From NCBI GenBank assembly GCA_017508195.1, contig JAFVZL010000005.1, positions 1 through 47,549 on the forward strand: a stretch of 47,549 bases of DNA. The letters run 5' to 3'. The DNA comes from Clostridia bacterium. Its GTDB lineage: Bacteria > Bacillota > Clostridia > Oscillospirales > CAG-272. The notes beneath the pieces are model-generated. The model was given only the letters and a program-made list of their open reading frames with translations. It made no database searches and had not been told where the DNA came from. Below, one piece after another: positions 15,000-23,605 of this stretch. Every line of letters starts with the position of its first letter. Within the stretch, counting starts at the first letter, position 1. A program made the position numbers and the translations under genes.

Positions 15000-16697
15000 A
15001 TGGCTAATACAGTACTCAAAACCGATTATATAAAAATGATGGACAGAGTTTGTCCGCACGGATACTATCCCCGCCCGTCTATGGTTCGCGACTCCTTCCT
15101 TTCACTCAACGGTGAGTGGGAGTTCGGTGTATCCGGAAGCAAGGATGAGCCTATATATAACGAGAAAATCCTGGTTCCCTTCTGCCCCGAGTCGCATCTT
15201 AGCGGAATCGAAAGAATGATCAAGCCCGATGAATATATGCACTACCGCAAAGCTGTCGTACTCCCTGATGGCTTTATAAAGGAACGTATAATTCTCCATT
15301 TTGGTGCTATCGATCAGGAGGCGTGGGTATATATAAACGGCAAGCCCGTATATGAAAGGCTCGGCGGATATATCCCCTTTGAGATAGATATAACCGATTA
15401 CATCGAGGGAGAGGAATTTGAGATCTCGGTCATCGTCCGCGATTCTCTCGATACCAAGTATCCTTACGGCAAGCAGACCTATAAAAGAGGCGGAATGTGG
15501 TACACGCCTGTCAGCGGAATATGGCAGTCGGTTTGGCTCGAAAGCGTGCCAAAAGACTATATTTGTAAGCTTAGGTTTACACAAATTGATGGTGGAGTGC
15601 ATCTCGAGGTGCTTGGCGGCGCTACTCACAAAGTCGTCACTCTTGATGGGGGCGTAGGAATAGGCTTCGACGGTGACGGCATAGATATCATTCCCGAGGG
15701 GGCTGTATTATGGACTCCCGAGACACCGAAGCTCTACGGGATAACCGTTACATCGGGCGAGGACACGGTTCGGAGCTATTTTGCGATAAGGCAGGTGGAT
15801 ATCCGTAATATTGACGGTGTCGAGCGCATCTGCTTAAACGGTGAGCCTTACGTATTCAACGGTCTTTTAGATCAGGGATACTACCCCGACGGCATATTTA
15901 TGCCTGCTACCGAGGAGGGATATCTCGATGATATCCGCGCGACAAAGTCGCTCGGCTTCAATATGCTGCGCAAGCATATAAAGATCGAGCCAGAGATATT
16001 CTACTATCTCTGCGACAGAGAGGGTATCGCGGTCTTTCAGGATATGATAAACAACTCTTCCTATTCATTCTTAAGAGATACTGCTCTGCCTACGGTCGGA
16101 ATACAGAAGCTGAACGACGAGAAAATGCACAAGGACCCCGAAACGCGAAAAATATTTGAAAAGACGATGTATGAAACGGCGGATCTGTTATACAATCACC
16201 CCTCCGTTGTATATTACACCATCTTCAACGAGGGCTGGGGTCAGTTTGCATCGGATGAAATGTATGAAAAGCTGAAAAAGCACGATCCCTCGAGGATAAT
16301 CGACTCGACCTCGGGCTGGTTCAGAAGAAAAAAGAGCGACGTGGACTCAAGGCATATTTATTTCAAAGCGCTTAAGCCCAAGGGTCTTGACGGCCGTCCT
16401 CTTGTAATAAGCGAGTTTGGCGGCTATTCGTACCGTGTCGAGGGACATCTTTTCGGTGACGCGAATTACGGCTACAAGCTATTCCCGGATAAGGAAAAAT
16501 TCGAGGATGCGATCATCATGCTCTATGCGAACGAGGTACTGCCGCTTGTTAAAGCGGGGGCATCTGCATTCGTATATACTCAGGTGTCCGACGTTGAGGA
16601 TGAGACAAACGGATTCCTTACCTATGACAGAAAGGTTCTGAAGGTCGATCCCGAGAGAGTGAGCGAGACTGTCGGAAGATGCTCGGGTAAGGTTTAA
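15000..16697 (+). CDS. Glycoside hydrolase family 2 enzyme
   Basis: A 565-aa intracellular GH2 enzyme (no signal peptide). The N-terminal jelly-roll sugar-binding domain (about 40-190) has LNGEWEFGVS and VPFCPES and ends with GGMWYTPVSGIWQSVWLE. It is followed by a short immunoglobulin-like domain and a TIM barrel. The acid/base is E411 (FNEGWGQF) and the nucleophile E472 (VISEFGGYS), both in place. It is shorter than classic beta-galactosidases, like the compact GH2 group of beta-galactosidase, beta-glucuronidase and mannosidase relatives, so substrate is uncertain. Start at 15000 is set by AAAGGAG; the ATG at 14958 lies inside the promoter. Confidence 0.9.
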   Translation: MANTVLKTDYIKMMDRVCPHGYYPRPSMVRDSFLSLNGEWEFGVSGSKDEPIYNEKILVPFCPESHLSGIERMIKPDEYMHYRKAVVLPDGFIKERIILHFGAIDQEAWVYINGKPVYERLGGYIPFEIDITDYIEGEEFEISVIVRDSLDTKYPYGKQTYKRGGMWYTPVSGIWQSVWLESVPKDYICKLRFTQIDGGVHLEVLGGATHKVVTLDGGVGIGFDGDGIDIIPEGAVLWTPETPKLYGITVTSGEDTVRSYFAIRQVDIRNIDGVERICLNGEPYVFNGLLDQGYYPDGIFMPATEEGYLDDIRATKSLGFNMLRKHIKIEPEIFYYLCDREGIAVFQDMINNSSYSFLRDTALPTVGIQKLNDEKMHKDPETRKIFEKTMYETADLLYNHPSVVYYTIFNEGWGQFASDEMYEKLKKHDPSRIIDSTSGWFRRKKSDVDSRHIYFKALKPKGLDGRPLVISEFGGYSYRVEGHLFGDANYGYKLFPDKEKFEDAIIMLYANEVLPLVKAGASAFVYTQVSDVEDETNGFLTYDRKVLKVDPERVSETVGRCSGKV

Positions 16698-16894
16698 GCC
16701 AACTCGAGCGGATGATTTAAACAAAATAATCAGCACTAAAGACGCAAAAGCATGGGGGCGTGTTGAGTTTTAAGCTTTTTTGAAGATGTTTTAACTTACA
16801 CTCCCCTTCTATACTCTATTACCAAGAAGGCAAATATAGCAAATTATCGGCAAGTCGGATATAACTCAAATTATTGTTTTTTTCATTAAGGACT

Positions 16895-16924
16895 GAATAA
16901 AAGCTGCGTTTAGGGGAACTATTA
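16895..16924 (+). promoter_or_regulatory. Possible sigma-F-type promoter for spoIIR
   Basis: GAATA (16895-16899) and GGGGAACTATTA (16913-16924) resemble the forespore sigma-F/sigma-G pattern (GYATA, then GGnnAnAnT). spoIIR is sigma-F-controlled in Bacillus, which is the reason for looking; the match is imperfect. The rest of the 16698-16952 gap contains no gene that I can see. Confidence 0.3.
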
Positions 16925-16952
16925 CCCCCAAGAAAGCTTTTGGAGGTTCAAA

Positions 16953-17570
16953 ATGGAAAATTGTAAAAGCGCGGCAAAGATAGCCGCGGTGATATTAGCA
17001 CTCATTCTTGTTATTACGGTAGTGCCTACGGATAGGGATGCGGCAGTATATAATGACACAATACGTCTACATATATTGGCAAATTCCGACAAAACAGAGG
17101 ATCAGGCTCTCAAATTAACCGTTCGTGACAAGCTGCTCGCAAAATATTCTGACGAGCTTAAAAGCGCGCATAGCAAGGATGAAGCAAAGGCGGAGATCAT
17201 GGCTCTTTCGGGCGCGATAAAGAATGACGTTGACAGCTGGATAAAGGAAGCCGGGTATTCGTATGAGAGCCGTATCGAGCTCCTTACCGAGTGGTACGAC
17301 AGACGCGAGTATGACGGATTCGCTCTGCCCGAGGGCTACTATACCTCGCTCCAAATCAAGCTCGGTGAAGCGGATGGACAAAATTGGTGGTGCGTGATGT
17401 ATCCGCCGCTATGCCTCGATATTGCAACGGAGGATGCACCGGCAGACGATGCGCTTTTGGGGTACAACAACGAAACCGCAACGCTTATAACAAGCGGCCG
17501 CTACACGGTCAGATTCAAGCTACTCGAGATAGCATCGGAGCTCTTTTCGGGTGGGAAGAATAGGAGCTAG
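16953..17570 (+). CDS. spoIIR: Stage II sporulation protein R
   Basis: A 205-aa secreted signalling protein of the SpoIIR family. In Bacillus, SpoIIR is made in the forespore and triggers SpoIIGA to process pro-sigma-E in the mother cell. An N-terminal signal/anchor (AAVILALILVITVVP) is followed by the characteristic NDTIRLHILANSDKTEDQ, KLTVRDKLL, GYYTSLQIKLGEADGQNWWCVMYPPLC-like blocks, and the conserved WWCVM. Length and motifs are normal, so this organism probably sporulates. It follows GGAGG with proper spacing. The next gene is smpB. Confidence 0.93.
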   Translation: MENCKSAAKIAAVILALILVITVVPTDRDAAVYNDTIRLHILANSDKTEDQALKLTVRDKLLAKYSDELKSAHSKDEAKAEIMALSGAIKNDVDSWIKEAGYSYESRIELLTEWYDRREYDGFALPEGYYTSLQIKLGEADGQNWWCVMYPPLCLDIATEDAPADDALLGYNNETATLITSGRYTVRFKLLEIASELFSGGKNRS

Positions 17571-17656
17571 TCGGCACTACCCGGATGAGTTTTCCTATGG
17601 CACGAGCCTAAGCTTTAAGCTCTTTACTATCACGTAGAGAGGCGGTTATTTAATCC

Positions 17657-17685
17657 TTGATTTTAAACCGCTTTTATGGTAAAAT
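17657..17685 (+). promoter_or_regulatory. Sigma-A promoter for smpB
   Basis: TTGATT (17657-17662), 17-bp spacer, TAAAAT (17680-17685), 28 bp before smpB. A GCGGTT/AACCGC inverted repeat (17641-17671) overlaps the -35 box and may end the spoIIR transcript. Confidence 0.6.
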
Positions 17686-17712
17686 AGATAAAAACAGTTT
17701 TTCGGAGAAATT

Positions 17713-18177
17713 ATGGCAGAAGATAAAAAGGGGACGAAGCTGATAGCCGACAACCGTAAGGCGCGGCACGATTACTTCGTCATAGAAACGTATGAGGCAG
17801 GCATCGAACTTTTCGGCACCGAGGTCAAATCGATAAGAGCAGGCGGTGTCAATCTCAAGGATTCATACTGCGAGATAGACGAGGGCGAGATGTTTGCCCT
17901 CGGGGTACATATAAGCCCCTATGAGCAGGGCAACATATTCAACCGAGAGCCGCTGCGCCCGAAGAAGCTTCTTATGCATAAAAGAGAGATAATGAAGCTC
18001 ACGGGTCTTGTGTCGCGCGAGGGATATACCCTCGTTCCTCTCTCGCTCTACTTCAAGGGCTCGAGGGTTAAAATGGCGGTAGGTCTATGCAAGGGTAAAA
18101 AGCTCTATGACAAGCGCGACTCCATCGCAAAGCGAGATGCGGACAGAGATATCGAGCGCGCTATGAAAACACACTGA
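17713..18177 (+). CDS. smpB: SsrA-binding protein SmpB
   Basis: A 154-aa RNA-binding protein that carries tmRNA to stalled ribosomes for trans-translation. Family features: [21 protein letters not shown], the [18 protein letters not shown] loop, and a basic C-terminal tail ([23 protein letters not shown]) that enters the decoding centre. Start follows CGGAG. The tmRNA gene ssrA, which often follows smpB, is not found in the next 190 bp. Confidence 0.96.
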   Translation: MAEDKKGTKLIADNRKARHDYFVIETYEAGIELFGTEVKSIRAGGVNLKDSYCEIDEGEMFALGVHISPYEQGNIFNREPLRPKKLLMHKREIMKLTGLVSREGYTLVPLSLYFKGSRVKMAVGLCKGKKLYDKRDSIAKRDADRDIERAMKTH

Positions 18178-18222
18178 CGCGAGGTGCATCGGAACATTGT
18201 CGATACACTCAGACGCGTTTTT
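18177..18222 (+). terminator. Hairpin directly after the smpB stop
   Basis: An extended stem-loop begins at the stop codon: ACGCG pairs with CGCGT and TGCATCG with CGATACA across a 9-nt loop, followed by TTTTT. It may be the smpB terminator or a small structured RNA. Confidence 0.5.
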
Positions 18223-18264
18223 CCAAATACGACCGGGTTCGTTTATACTAATTATCAAGAAATG

Positions 18265-18300
18265 AAAAAAGTCGGGAACAAGCCCGACTTTTTTGTTTTT
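18265..18300. terminator. Bidirectional terminator
   Basis: AAAAAAGTCGGG and CCCGACTTTTTT form a 12-bp stem around AACAAG, with T runs on both strands, between smpB and the convergent P-type ATPase gene. Confidence 0.9.
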
Positions 18301-18366
18301 CAGAAAATATGACAAAACCACAAAAGGGTATGTGTGGAAATGTCGAGAAATGTGATAAAACAAAGA

Positions 18367-20220
18367 TTAGTACCGTGATGGTACACGCAGAGTCCTCATC
18401 GAATTGAGTATCGCAACAACTGCAACTCCAACGTCGGCAACGACGGCAAGCCACATTCCAAAAACGTTAAGAGCGACGAGCACGAGAGCAAGAAGCTTTA
18501 CACCTATCGCAAAGACGATATTCTCTTTTGCGATCCTTACAGTTTTTCTTGCCGAGCTTATCATAAGGGGTATCTTATCGAGCTTATCAGACATAATTAC
18601 AACGTCGGATGACTCGATGGCACTGTCGGATCCGCGCTCTCCCATAGCGATACCGACGTCGGCGCGCGCAAGGCAGGGCGCATCGTTAATACCGTCTCCA
18701 ACGTATGCCGTACCGCGTTTGTTGGCTTCAATAAGCTCCTCGAGCTTCTTATATTTGTCCTCGGGGAGCATCTCGGAATGGTATTCATCGATACCAAGCT
18801 CCTCAGCGACAGCCCTGACACTGTCCTCACGGTCACCCGAAAGAATACAGGTGTGCTTTACACCGAGCCGTCTCAGCCTCTCGATCATAGCCTTTGCTTC
18901 GGGCTTTATTTTATCTCTGAGTATGACGTAGCCTCTGTATTTTCCGTCTATCGACACAAATACAACGCCCTCGCCTCGCACCTCGGGTACGTCTATACCC
19001 ATTTCCTTCATAAGTGAAGAGTTTCCGACGGCAACCCTTTTGCCGTCCACGCTCGCAACAACGCCCTTGCCCGCTATCTCATCCTGCTCGGTGACCTCAA
19101 AGTAATCACTTACCGCAGAAGCGATGCCCTTTGCTATCGGGTGATTTGAGTTTCGCTCACAGGATGCTATGAGTTTTAGGAAGTATTTCTCGTCTACGTT
19201 CTCGGGATTAAGCTCTGTAAGAGCAAACTCACCGCTTGTAAGCGTTCCCGTCTTGTCGAATACGATACTCTTCATTGCCGCAACTGCGGAGAAGATATTT
19301 CCGCCCTTGTAGAGCACTCCGACCTTAGCACCGCCGCCGATACCGCCGAAGAATGCCATCGGAACCGAGATGACGAGCGCGCACGGGCATGATACAACAA
19401 GGAAAGAAAGTGCGCGATAGATGGAATCATTCCATTCAAGCAGTCCCGTGAGGGCGGGAACGGTAGCCATGAGCAGAGCCAATACTATGACAGTGGGTGT
19501 GTAGTATCTCGAGAACGAGGTGATAAAGCTCTCCTCACGCGATTTTCTATCGGATGCCTCCTCGACAAGCTCAAGTATACGAGATGCACGCGAGTCCTCG
19601 CAGCTTCTTATAGTTCTTGCGGTAACCACAGAGCCGAGCAGTATAACACCGCTCTCGATAGTATCACCGACACCAACCGCAACAGGCACAGATTCACCCG
19701 TCAGCATCGAGGAATCGATCTCAGCCTCACCCGAGAGAATGACAGAATCGAGAGGTACGCGCTCACCCGGTCTGATCAGGATGACAGAGCCTATCTCAAC
19801 GTCCTCGGCATCACTCTCGCACTCCTCGCCGTCTATGATAACGCGTGCGGTATCGGGCTTTATCTCCATAAGAGAACGGATAGAATTTCTTGCCGCGCGC
19901 GTTGCCTTATGCTCAAAGTATTCACCAACGAGGAAGAACAGCATTACCGCTACTCCCTCGGTCATCTCGCCTATTATCATAGCACCTATCGAGGCTATGC
20001 ACATAAGGAACTTTTCATCGAGAAAATCTCGCCTTAACAGTCCGCGAATAGCATCCCTGAAAACAGGGAAACCCGTCAAAATAAGCGTTATAATGTAAAT
20101 TACTGTTGGCAAAATCTCGATTTTCAAGAGGTCGAGTGTCAATGCAAGAGCAAATAGCACTGCTCCCGTTATGATACGCAGGAGCTCGCTTTTCATAAAT
20201 TTATTAAGCAGGGTGAGCAT
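18367..20220 (-). CDS. Heavy-metal P1B-type ATPase (Zn/Cd/Pb class)
   Basis: A 617-aa metal-exporting ATPase. Membrane motif SCPCALVIS carries C278-P279-C280, typical of the Zn2+/Cd2+/Pb2+ group; the phosphorylation motif is DKTGTLT with D322; TGES is in the actuator domain (SMLTGESVP); GDGINDAPCLARADVG closes the P domain; and a conserved SNHPIAK in the N domain binds ATP. It lacks the N-terminal HMA metal-binding domain that many relatives carry; that domain is encoded as a separate gene just upstream. Its ATG begins 1 nt after the HMA gene's stop, so coupling is expected. It exports toxic divalent cations to the outside. Confidence 0.92.
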   Translation of the reverse strand: MLTLLNKFMKSELLRIITGAVLFALALTLDLLKIEILPTVIYIITLILTGFPVFRDAIRGLLRRDFLDEKFLMCIASIGAMIIGEMTEGVAVMLFFLVGEYFEHKATRAARNSIRSLMEIKPDTARVIIDGEECESDAEDVEIGSVILIRPGERVPLDSVILSGEAEIDSSMLTGESVPVAVGVGDTIESGVILLGSVVTARTIRSCEDSRASRILELVEEASDRKSREESFITSFSRYYTPTVIVLALLMATVPALTGLLEWNDSIYRALSFLVVSCPCALVISVPMAFFGGIGGGAKVGVLYKGGNIFSAVAAMKSIVFDKTGTLTSGEFALTELNPENVDEKYFLKLIASCERNSNHPIAKGIASAVSDYFEVTEQDEIAGKGVVASVDGKRVAVGNSSLMKEMGIDVPEVRGEGVVFVSIDGKYRGYVILRDKIKPEAKAMIERLRRLGVKHTCILSGDREDSVRAVAEELGIDEYHSEMLPEDKYKKLEELIEANKRGTAYVGDGINDAPCLARADVGIAMGERGSDSAIESSDVVIMSDKLDKIPLMISSARKTVRIAKENIVFAIGVKLLALVLVALNVFGMWLAVVADVGVAVVAILNSMRTLRVPSRY

Positions 20221-20221
20221 C

Positions 20222-20437
20222 TTATTTTTCGATTACGATGCCGTCCTCAAACGTCTTTGCCGAGGCGGTAGCTATCGCCAATACCTCGCTCTCGGAAAGC
20301 GAGGATTCGATAGTGAGCTTCTCGGTCATGAAGTTGATCTTCGCGGAATCGATGCCTTCCTTACCGTCGATTATCCCTGCGAGCTTTGCCGCACAGTTCG
20401 GGCAATCAAGGCCCGTAATTTTAAACTTGAATTTCAT
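20222..20437 (-). CDS. Stand-alone HMA-domain metal chaperone
   Basis: A 71-aa protein consisting only of a heavy-metal-associated domain: MKFKFKITGLDCPNCAAKLAG gives the CxxC metal site C12/C15, and the rest shows the ferredoxin-like alternation. It should bind Zn, Cd or Pb and pass it to the ATPase, whose start codon is next to its stop. The Asp just before C12 (GLDCPNC) is typical of the Zn/Cd/Pb type rather than the copper type (GMTCxxC). Confidence 0.9.
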   Translation of the reverse strand: MKFKFKITGLDCPNCAAKLAGIIDGKEGIDSAKINFMTEKLTIESSLSESEVLAIATASAKTFEDGIVIEK

Positions 20438-20457
20438 AGTGTTTTTCTCCTTTTAAA

Positions 20458-20826
20458 TTATTCCTTAATATGGTCCATTGCGCAGTCGATAATGGCTCTG
20501 ACGTGATCATCCGAGAGGTAGTATACTACGTTTTTACCCTCTCTTTTGTATCTGACAAGATCGTGCTGTCTTAACATCTTCAGCTGATAGGATATCGCGG
20601 GCTTGGTAATGCCGAGGACTGCCGACAGATCGCATCCGCACATGGGTCTATGCTCGAGAGCGAAGAGGATCTTAAGCCTCGTCGAATCTCCGAACACCTT
20701 AAAAAGATCGGACAGACCGCACGCGGTCTCATCGTCGGGAAGAACTCTATCTCTTATTTCATTGACGTCGCTATGGATCTCCTCGCACTCACACGAGGGT
20801 GCTACGTCGGTATAGCTATTTTTCAT
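20458..20826 (-). CDS. ArsR/SmtB-family metal sensor repressor (CadC-like)
   Basis: A 122-aa winged-helix repressor. N-terminal Cys pair CEC (C12, C14) and the helix Cys pair MCGCDLS (C63, C65) match the alpha3N cadmium/lead site of CadC; DHVRAIIDCAMDH near the C-terminus may give the alpha5 zinc site. The helix-turn-helix is LSAVLGITKPAISYQLKMLR and the wing is YKREGKNVVYYL. It is the first gene of the efflux operon. Metal binding should release it from the palindrome overlapping its own promoter region. Confidence 0.93.
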   Translation of the reverse strand: MKNSYTDVAPSCECEEIHSDVNEIRDRVLPDDETACGLSDLFKVFGDSTRLKILFALEHRPMCGCDLSAVLGITKPAISYQLKMLRQHDLVRYKREGKNVVYYLSDDHVRAIIDCAMDHIKE

Positions 20827-20853
20827 TGTCCGCTCCTTTAGTTTGTTAAACGA

Positions 20854-20869
20854 TTAAACAACTGTTTAA
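20854..20869 (-). promoter_or_regulatory. Candidate operator of the metal repressor
   Basis: An inverted repeat TTAAACAACTGTTTAA lies 13 bp downstream of the -10 box, where a bound ArsR protein would block RNA polymerase. Related half-sites (GTTAAACGATTAAAC) adjoin it at 20846-20860. Confidence 0.65.
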
Positions 20870-20881
20870 CTGTCTACTGTT

Positions 20882-20910
20882 ATTATACTCTACTCTATAC
20901 TAGTTGTCAA
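20882..20910 (-). promoter_or_regulatory. Consensus sigma-A promoter of the metal-efflux operon
   Basis: On the minus strand: TTGACA (20905-20910), a 17-bp spacer and TATAAT (20882-20887), both perfect. Such strength needs tight repression, which fits the operator just downstream. Confidence 0.85.
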
Positions 20911-20955
20911 TAGCTTTTTATGCATTTTTCTGTGCGGTGTTTATATGGGATTATG

Positions 20956-21028
20956 AAAAAACAGACACGCAAGGTTTTGCGCGTTATTCCGCTAAGGATA
21001 ACACGAATTAACTTGTATGTCTGTTTTT
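20956..21028. terminator. Long terminator-like inverted repeat
   Basis: AAAAACAGACA at the left and TGTCTGTTTTT at the right enclose a 50-nt region with further pairing (AAGG/CTT). T run on the plus strand, A run on the left; it separates the metal operon promoter from the convergent end of the protease gene. Confidence 0.6.
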
Positions 21029-21081
21029 AGTTGTTAGTTGATTAGATTAAAGCCATAGTATAGTACGATGCGTCCTCGTCA

Positions 21082-22455
21082 TCAACCGATAAGCTCTGGA
21101 GTGAGGTTCACGTTTGTGAGAAATTCTACGACTTTGTCGTGCTGAATGAATGCGCCGAAGGCGAAGTTTCCGCCACTGTCGGTTGCGGCGGCAAAGTTGA
21201 TGCCGACGAGTCTCAGATCAACGTTGAACACGGGGCCGCCCGACGAGCCGTTCGCAAGAGGACAGTTATGCTGACCTACAACGAAGCTGACACTGCCGCC
21301 CGCGACCACGGTGTTGTCGTATTTTGTCACGGTACCGTAGGTAACCGAGTTGTTAAGACCACCGGGTGAGCCTACCGAAATAAGCGTGTCACCTACATCG
21401 GGGTCGCAGCCCGCGAATTTCGCTACGCTAAGCTCGGTCTCTCCCCTTCTGAAGCGGATAACACCGAGATCGTATTCTGCACTGTAAGCAAGGCACTCGG
21501 CAGTATAGCTATTGCCGTAGGCATCGTGGACGGAATAGGTCGTGCTCGGATATCCGTCAAAGGGTTTTACAACGTGCTCGTTGGTTATTACATAGTAATA
21601 GCCATCGATATCGGTATATATCACACCGCTGCCCGTCGAGGTCATGCCGTAGGTCATACTGCGCCTTGTGGTAATGATCTCAACGGTCGAGGTAAGCGCC
21701 TCGAGCGCTATCCTGTTGCCGAGCTCGTTAAAATCAATGCTCCACGAGGCGTAGATGTGAGTATCACTCGTCAGAGGTGCCGAAAAATCAAAGGGAATTC
21801 TGCAAGCGGGGTCGGCATACCATCCGCTAAAGCCCGCGGTGCTGCCCGAGGTTGCGAGCGGAGCCTTCGGCTCACTCGGCTTCGCGGAATAGGGATAGGT
21901 CACCTCTTTTATATCGGTGCCGTTTTCGGGATGGATTATAAGCTTAACGCCCTCACTCGTGGGTCTCCAGGATGCGGATATCACGGTATGTGCGGCATCG
22001 GGCGCTTTGCCAAAGACAAATTCCTTGCCCGTTTCGGCATCGTACCAGCCTGCGAAAACGTAGCCCTCCTTCGTGGGGTCCCTTGGCCTTGTTATCGCAC
22101 CGCTTATAACGAGCGTGGTATCGGGCTCACCGTTGCCGTAAAGGAAGCTGACAACCTTCTCTCCCTTTTTCACAAATCGGGCGTAGAGGGTCATATCCGT
22201 GTCAACTTTTCCCGAGAGGTGAGGCCTTGTCAGCCCTTCATCGGTAAACCAACCGCCAAAGACGTACTCATCGCTTATGGGGTCGGGTACATAAAGCTCG
22301 GAATAGGTGGATACCTCGGTCACAACGGCATCTCTGCCGTCTCCGAGAACGAAGGTGACTGTATGTGTCTTATAAGCGTCAGAGGGCGTGCAGCCCGCAA
22401 AAACGAATACAAGAGAAAGCAACACGGCAAGAAGCAGTGTCAGTCTTTTTTTCAT
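21082..22455 (-). CDS. Surface lipoprotein serine protease with InlB-type repeats
   Basis: A 457-aa lipoprotein: signal peptide with lipobox FAGC, then three Listeria-Bacteroides (InlB B-repeat-like) modules at about residues 31-95, 100-165 and 170-240, each with FxGWxxD and LYAxW-type endings (FGGWFTDEG, FAGWYDAETG, FSGWYADPAC). A trypsin-like protease domain (about 245-455) has catalytic H294 (TNEHVVK), D329 (YDLGVIRF) and S405 (NGSSGGPV), all present, as in the HtrA/DegP-like S1C set. No PDZ domain is seen. It would act on the cell surface. It is the last gene of the PqqD operon, 3 nt after the nucleotidyltransferase gene. Confidence 0.88.
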   Translation of the reverse strand: MKKRLTLLLAVLLSLVFVFAGCTPSDAYKTHTVTFVLGDGRDAVVTEVSTYSELYVPDPISDEYVFGGWFTDEGLTRPHLSGKVDTDMTLYARFVKKGEKVVSFLYGNGEPDTTLVISGAITRPRDPTKEGYVFAGWYDAETGKEFVFGKAPDAAHTVISASWRPTSEGVKLIIHPENGTDIKEVTYPYSAKPSEPKAPLATSGSTAGFSGWYADPACRIPFDFSAPLTSDTHIYASWSIDFNELGNRIALEALTSTVEIITTRRSMTYGMTSTGSGVIYTDIDGYYYVITNEHVVKPFDGYPSTTYSVHDAYGNSYTAECLAYSAEYDLGVIRFRRGETELSVAKFAGCDPDVGDTLISVGSPGGLNNSVTYGTVTKYDNTVVAGGSVSFVVGQHNCPLANGSSGGPVFNVDLRLVGINFAAATDSGGNFAFGAFIQHDKVVEFLTNVNLTPELIG

Positions 22456-22458
22456 GTT

Positions 22459-23586
22459 TTACTCCTTTGGCGGTATGGTGTCCGCCTCTTTTTCACTCGC
22501 GCGTCGCTCTGCGGCATCGACCGCCATCAGCTCACGGCGCAGTCTACCGTCAAAGAGTGCCTTGAATATGCGCGCTATCCACGCGAAGGGCAGTAAAAAC
22601 GGAAGCGGAACGAGCCACTTATAAAGCTTTTTCATCGAAGAGTAAGGCAGGAATATGCGCGAGAGCAGGTATGACAGCTTGCTCTTTTTCTTCATGGCGA
22701 GCTCCACCTTATTTTCGACCGTGCCGTAGGTGCCGCCCGTGACGGTGTAGTACTCTAACTCAAATAGCTCCTCACTTCCCTCACCCGATGCGAACCAGAA
22801 GTCGGCAAGAGCGAGAGTTTTATCAAAGAAATCGAGTATATCGCGCTCTTTAAGCACTTCCCTGACCCTCTCTAAATCGAGGGTGTCGCGCTTCGCTCCG
22901 AGGAAGAGATAAACGTCGTATACCGAGCGCATACCGTTGCCGCCCGTGACGTGATGTTTATACATATGCGAGATGACAAAGGCAAGAAGATCCTCGTCAC
23001 TCATAACGTACCAATATTCGTTATCGGGTTTCGGTGTCCATCTCGAAAAATCGCCTTCAACGCCAACTTCAAGCAGTTTATGTAACTCAATGTTTACATA
23101 TATCTGCTTAAAGAGCGAATTATGAACATCATCACCGTGATCGAGGGTGTAGCCCATGCCGCAAAGAATTTCGGTCGCGCGGTCTATCTCCTCACGTCCA
23201 ACGTATATGTCCATATCGCTCATCGTGCGGTATTCGGGGCGCGCCCAAAGATCCTTGAAGATGAAGCCCTTCATCGGAAGGAATCTCACACCGCCCTCTG
23301 TAAATGCCGAGGTGACGGCAGAGAACTCACGCGTCTGAGTTATGTTCTTCGCACACTCGAGGTCGCGCTCCTTCCTGAGTCTTGTGGTAAGCTCGGGGTC
23401 GCTATCCTTGACAATATCCTCGATGGCATAGCAAAGCGCACCCGCGAGAGAGTGCCTTTTCGCTATTATGAATACGTCGCGATAGGTAATTCCATCGGGC
23501 AGAGGCGGAATCTCCCCACCTATGTTAAGTACGTTAATTACACGGGCGAGATGCCGTGCGGCAGCTATTATCTGTTCTTTTTCCAC
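22459..23586 (-). CDS. Nucleotidyltransferase family protein (NTP_transf_5)
   Basis: A 375-aa protein of the uncharacterised nucleotidyltransferase family (NTP_transf_5 type). Seen: FLPMKGFIFKDLWARPEYRTM followed by SDMDIYV, the acidic pair of the nucleotidyltransferase fold, and AFVISHMYKHHVTGG downstream. A basic and hydrophobic C-terminus (YKWLVPLPFLLPFAWIARIF) may touch the membrane. Members occur in lasso-peptide and similar RiPP clusters and next to PqqD proteins, where they may modify a peptide or carrier. Here it lies between an S26-like peptidase gene and a surface protease gene. The substrate is unknown. Confidence 0.82.
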   Translation of the reverse strand: MEKEQIIAAARHLARVINVLNIGGEIPPLPDGITYRDVFIIAKRHSLAGALCYAIEDIVKDSDPELTTRLRKERDLECAKNITQTREFSAVTSAFTEGGVRFLPMKGFIFKDLWARPEYRTMSDMDIYVGREEIDRATEILCGMGYTLDHGDDVHNSLFKQIYVNIELHKLLEVGVEGDFSRWTPKPDNEYWYVMSDEDLLAFVISHMYKHHVTGGNGMRSVYDVYLFLGAKRDTLDLERVREVLKERDILDFFDKTLALADFWFASGEGSEELFELEYYTVTGGTYGTVENKVELAMKKKSKLSYLLSRIFLPYSSMKKLYKWLVPLPFLLPFAWIARIFKALFDGRLRRELMAVDAAERRASEKEADTIPPKE

Positions 23587-23605
23587 AGGTATCTCCCCCT
23601 TTCAC

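Noticed and set aside
18178-18366. tmRNA gene after smpB
   Set aside because: No tRNA-like acceptor, CCA end or tag-peptide frame can be seen; only two hairpins.
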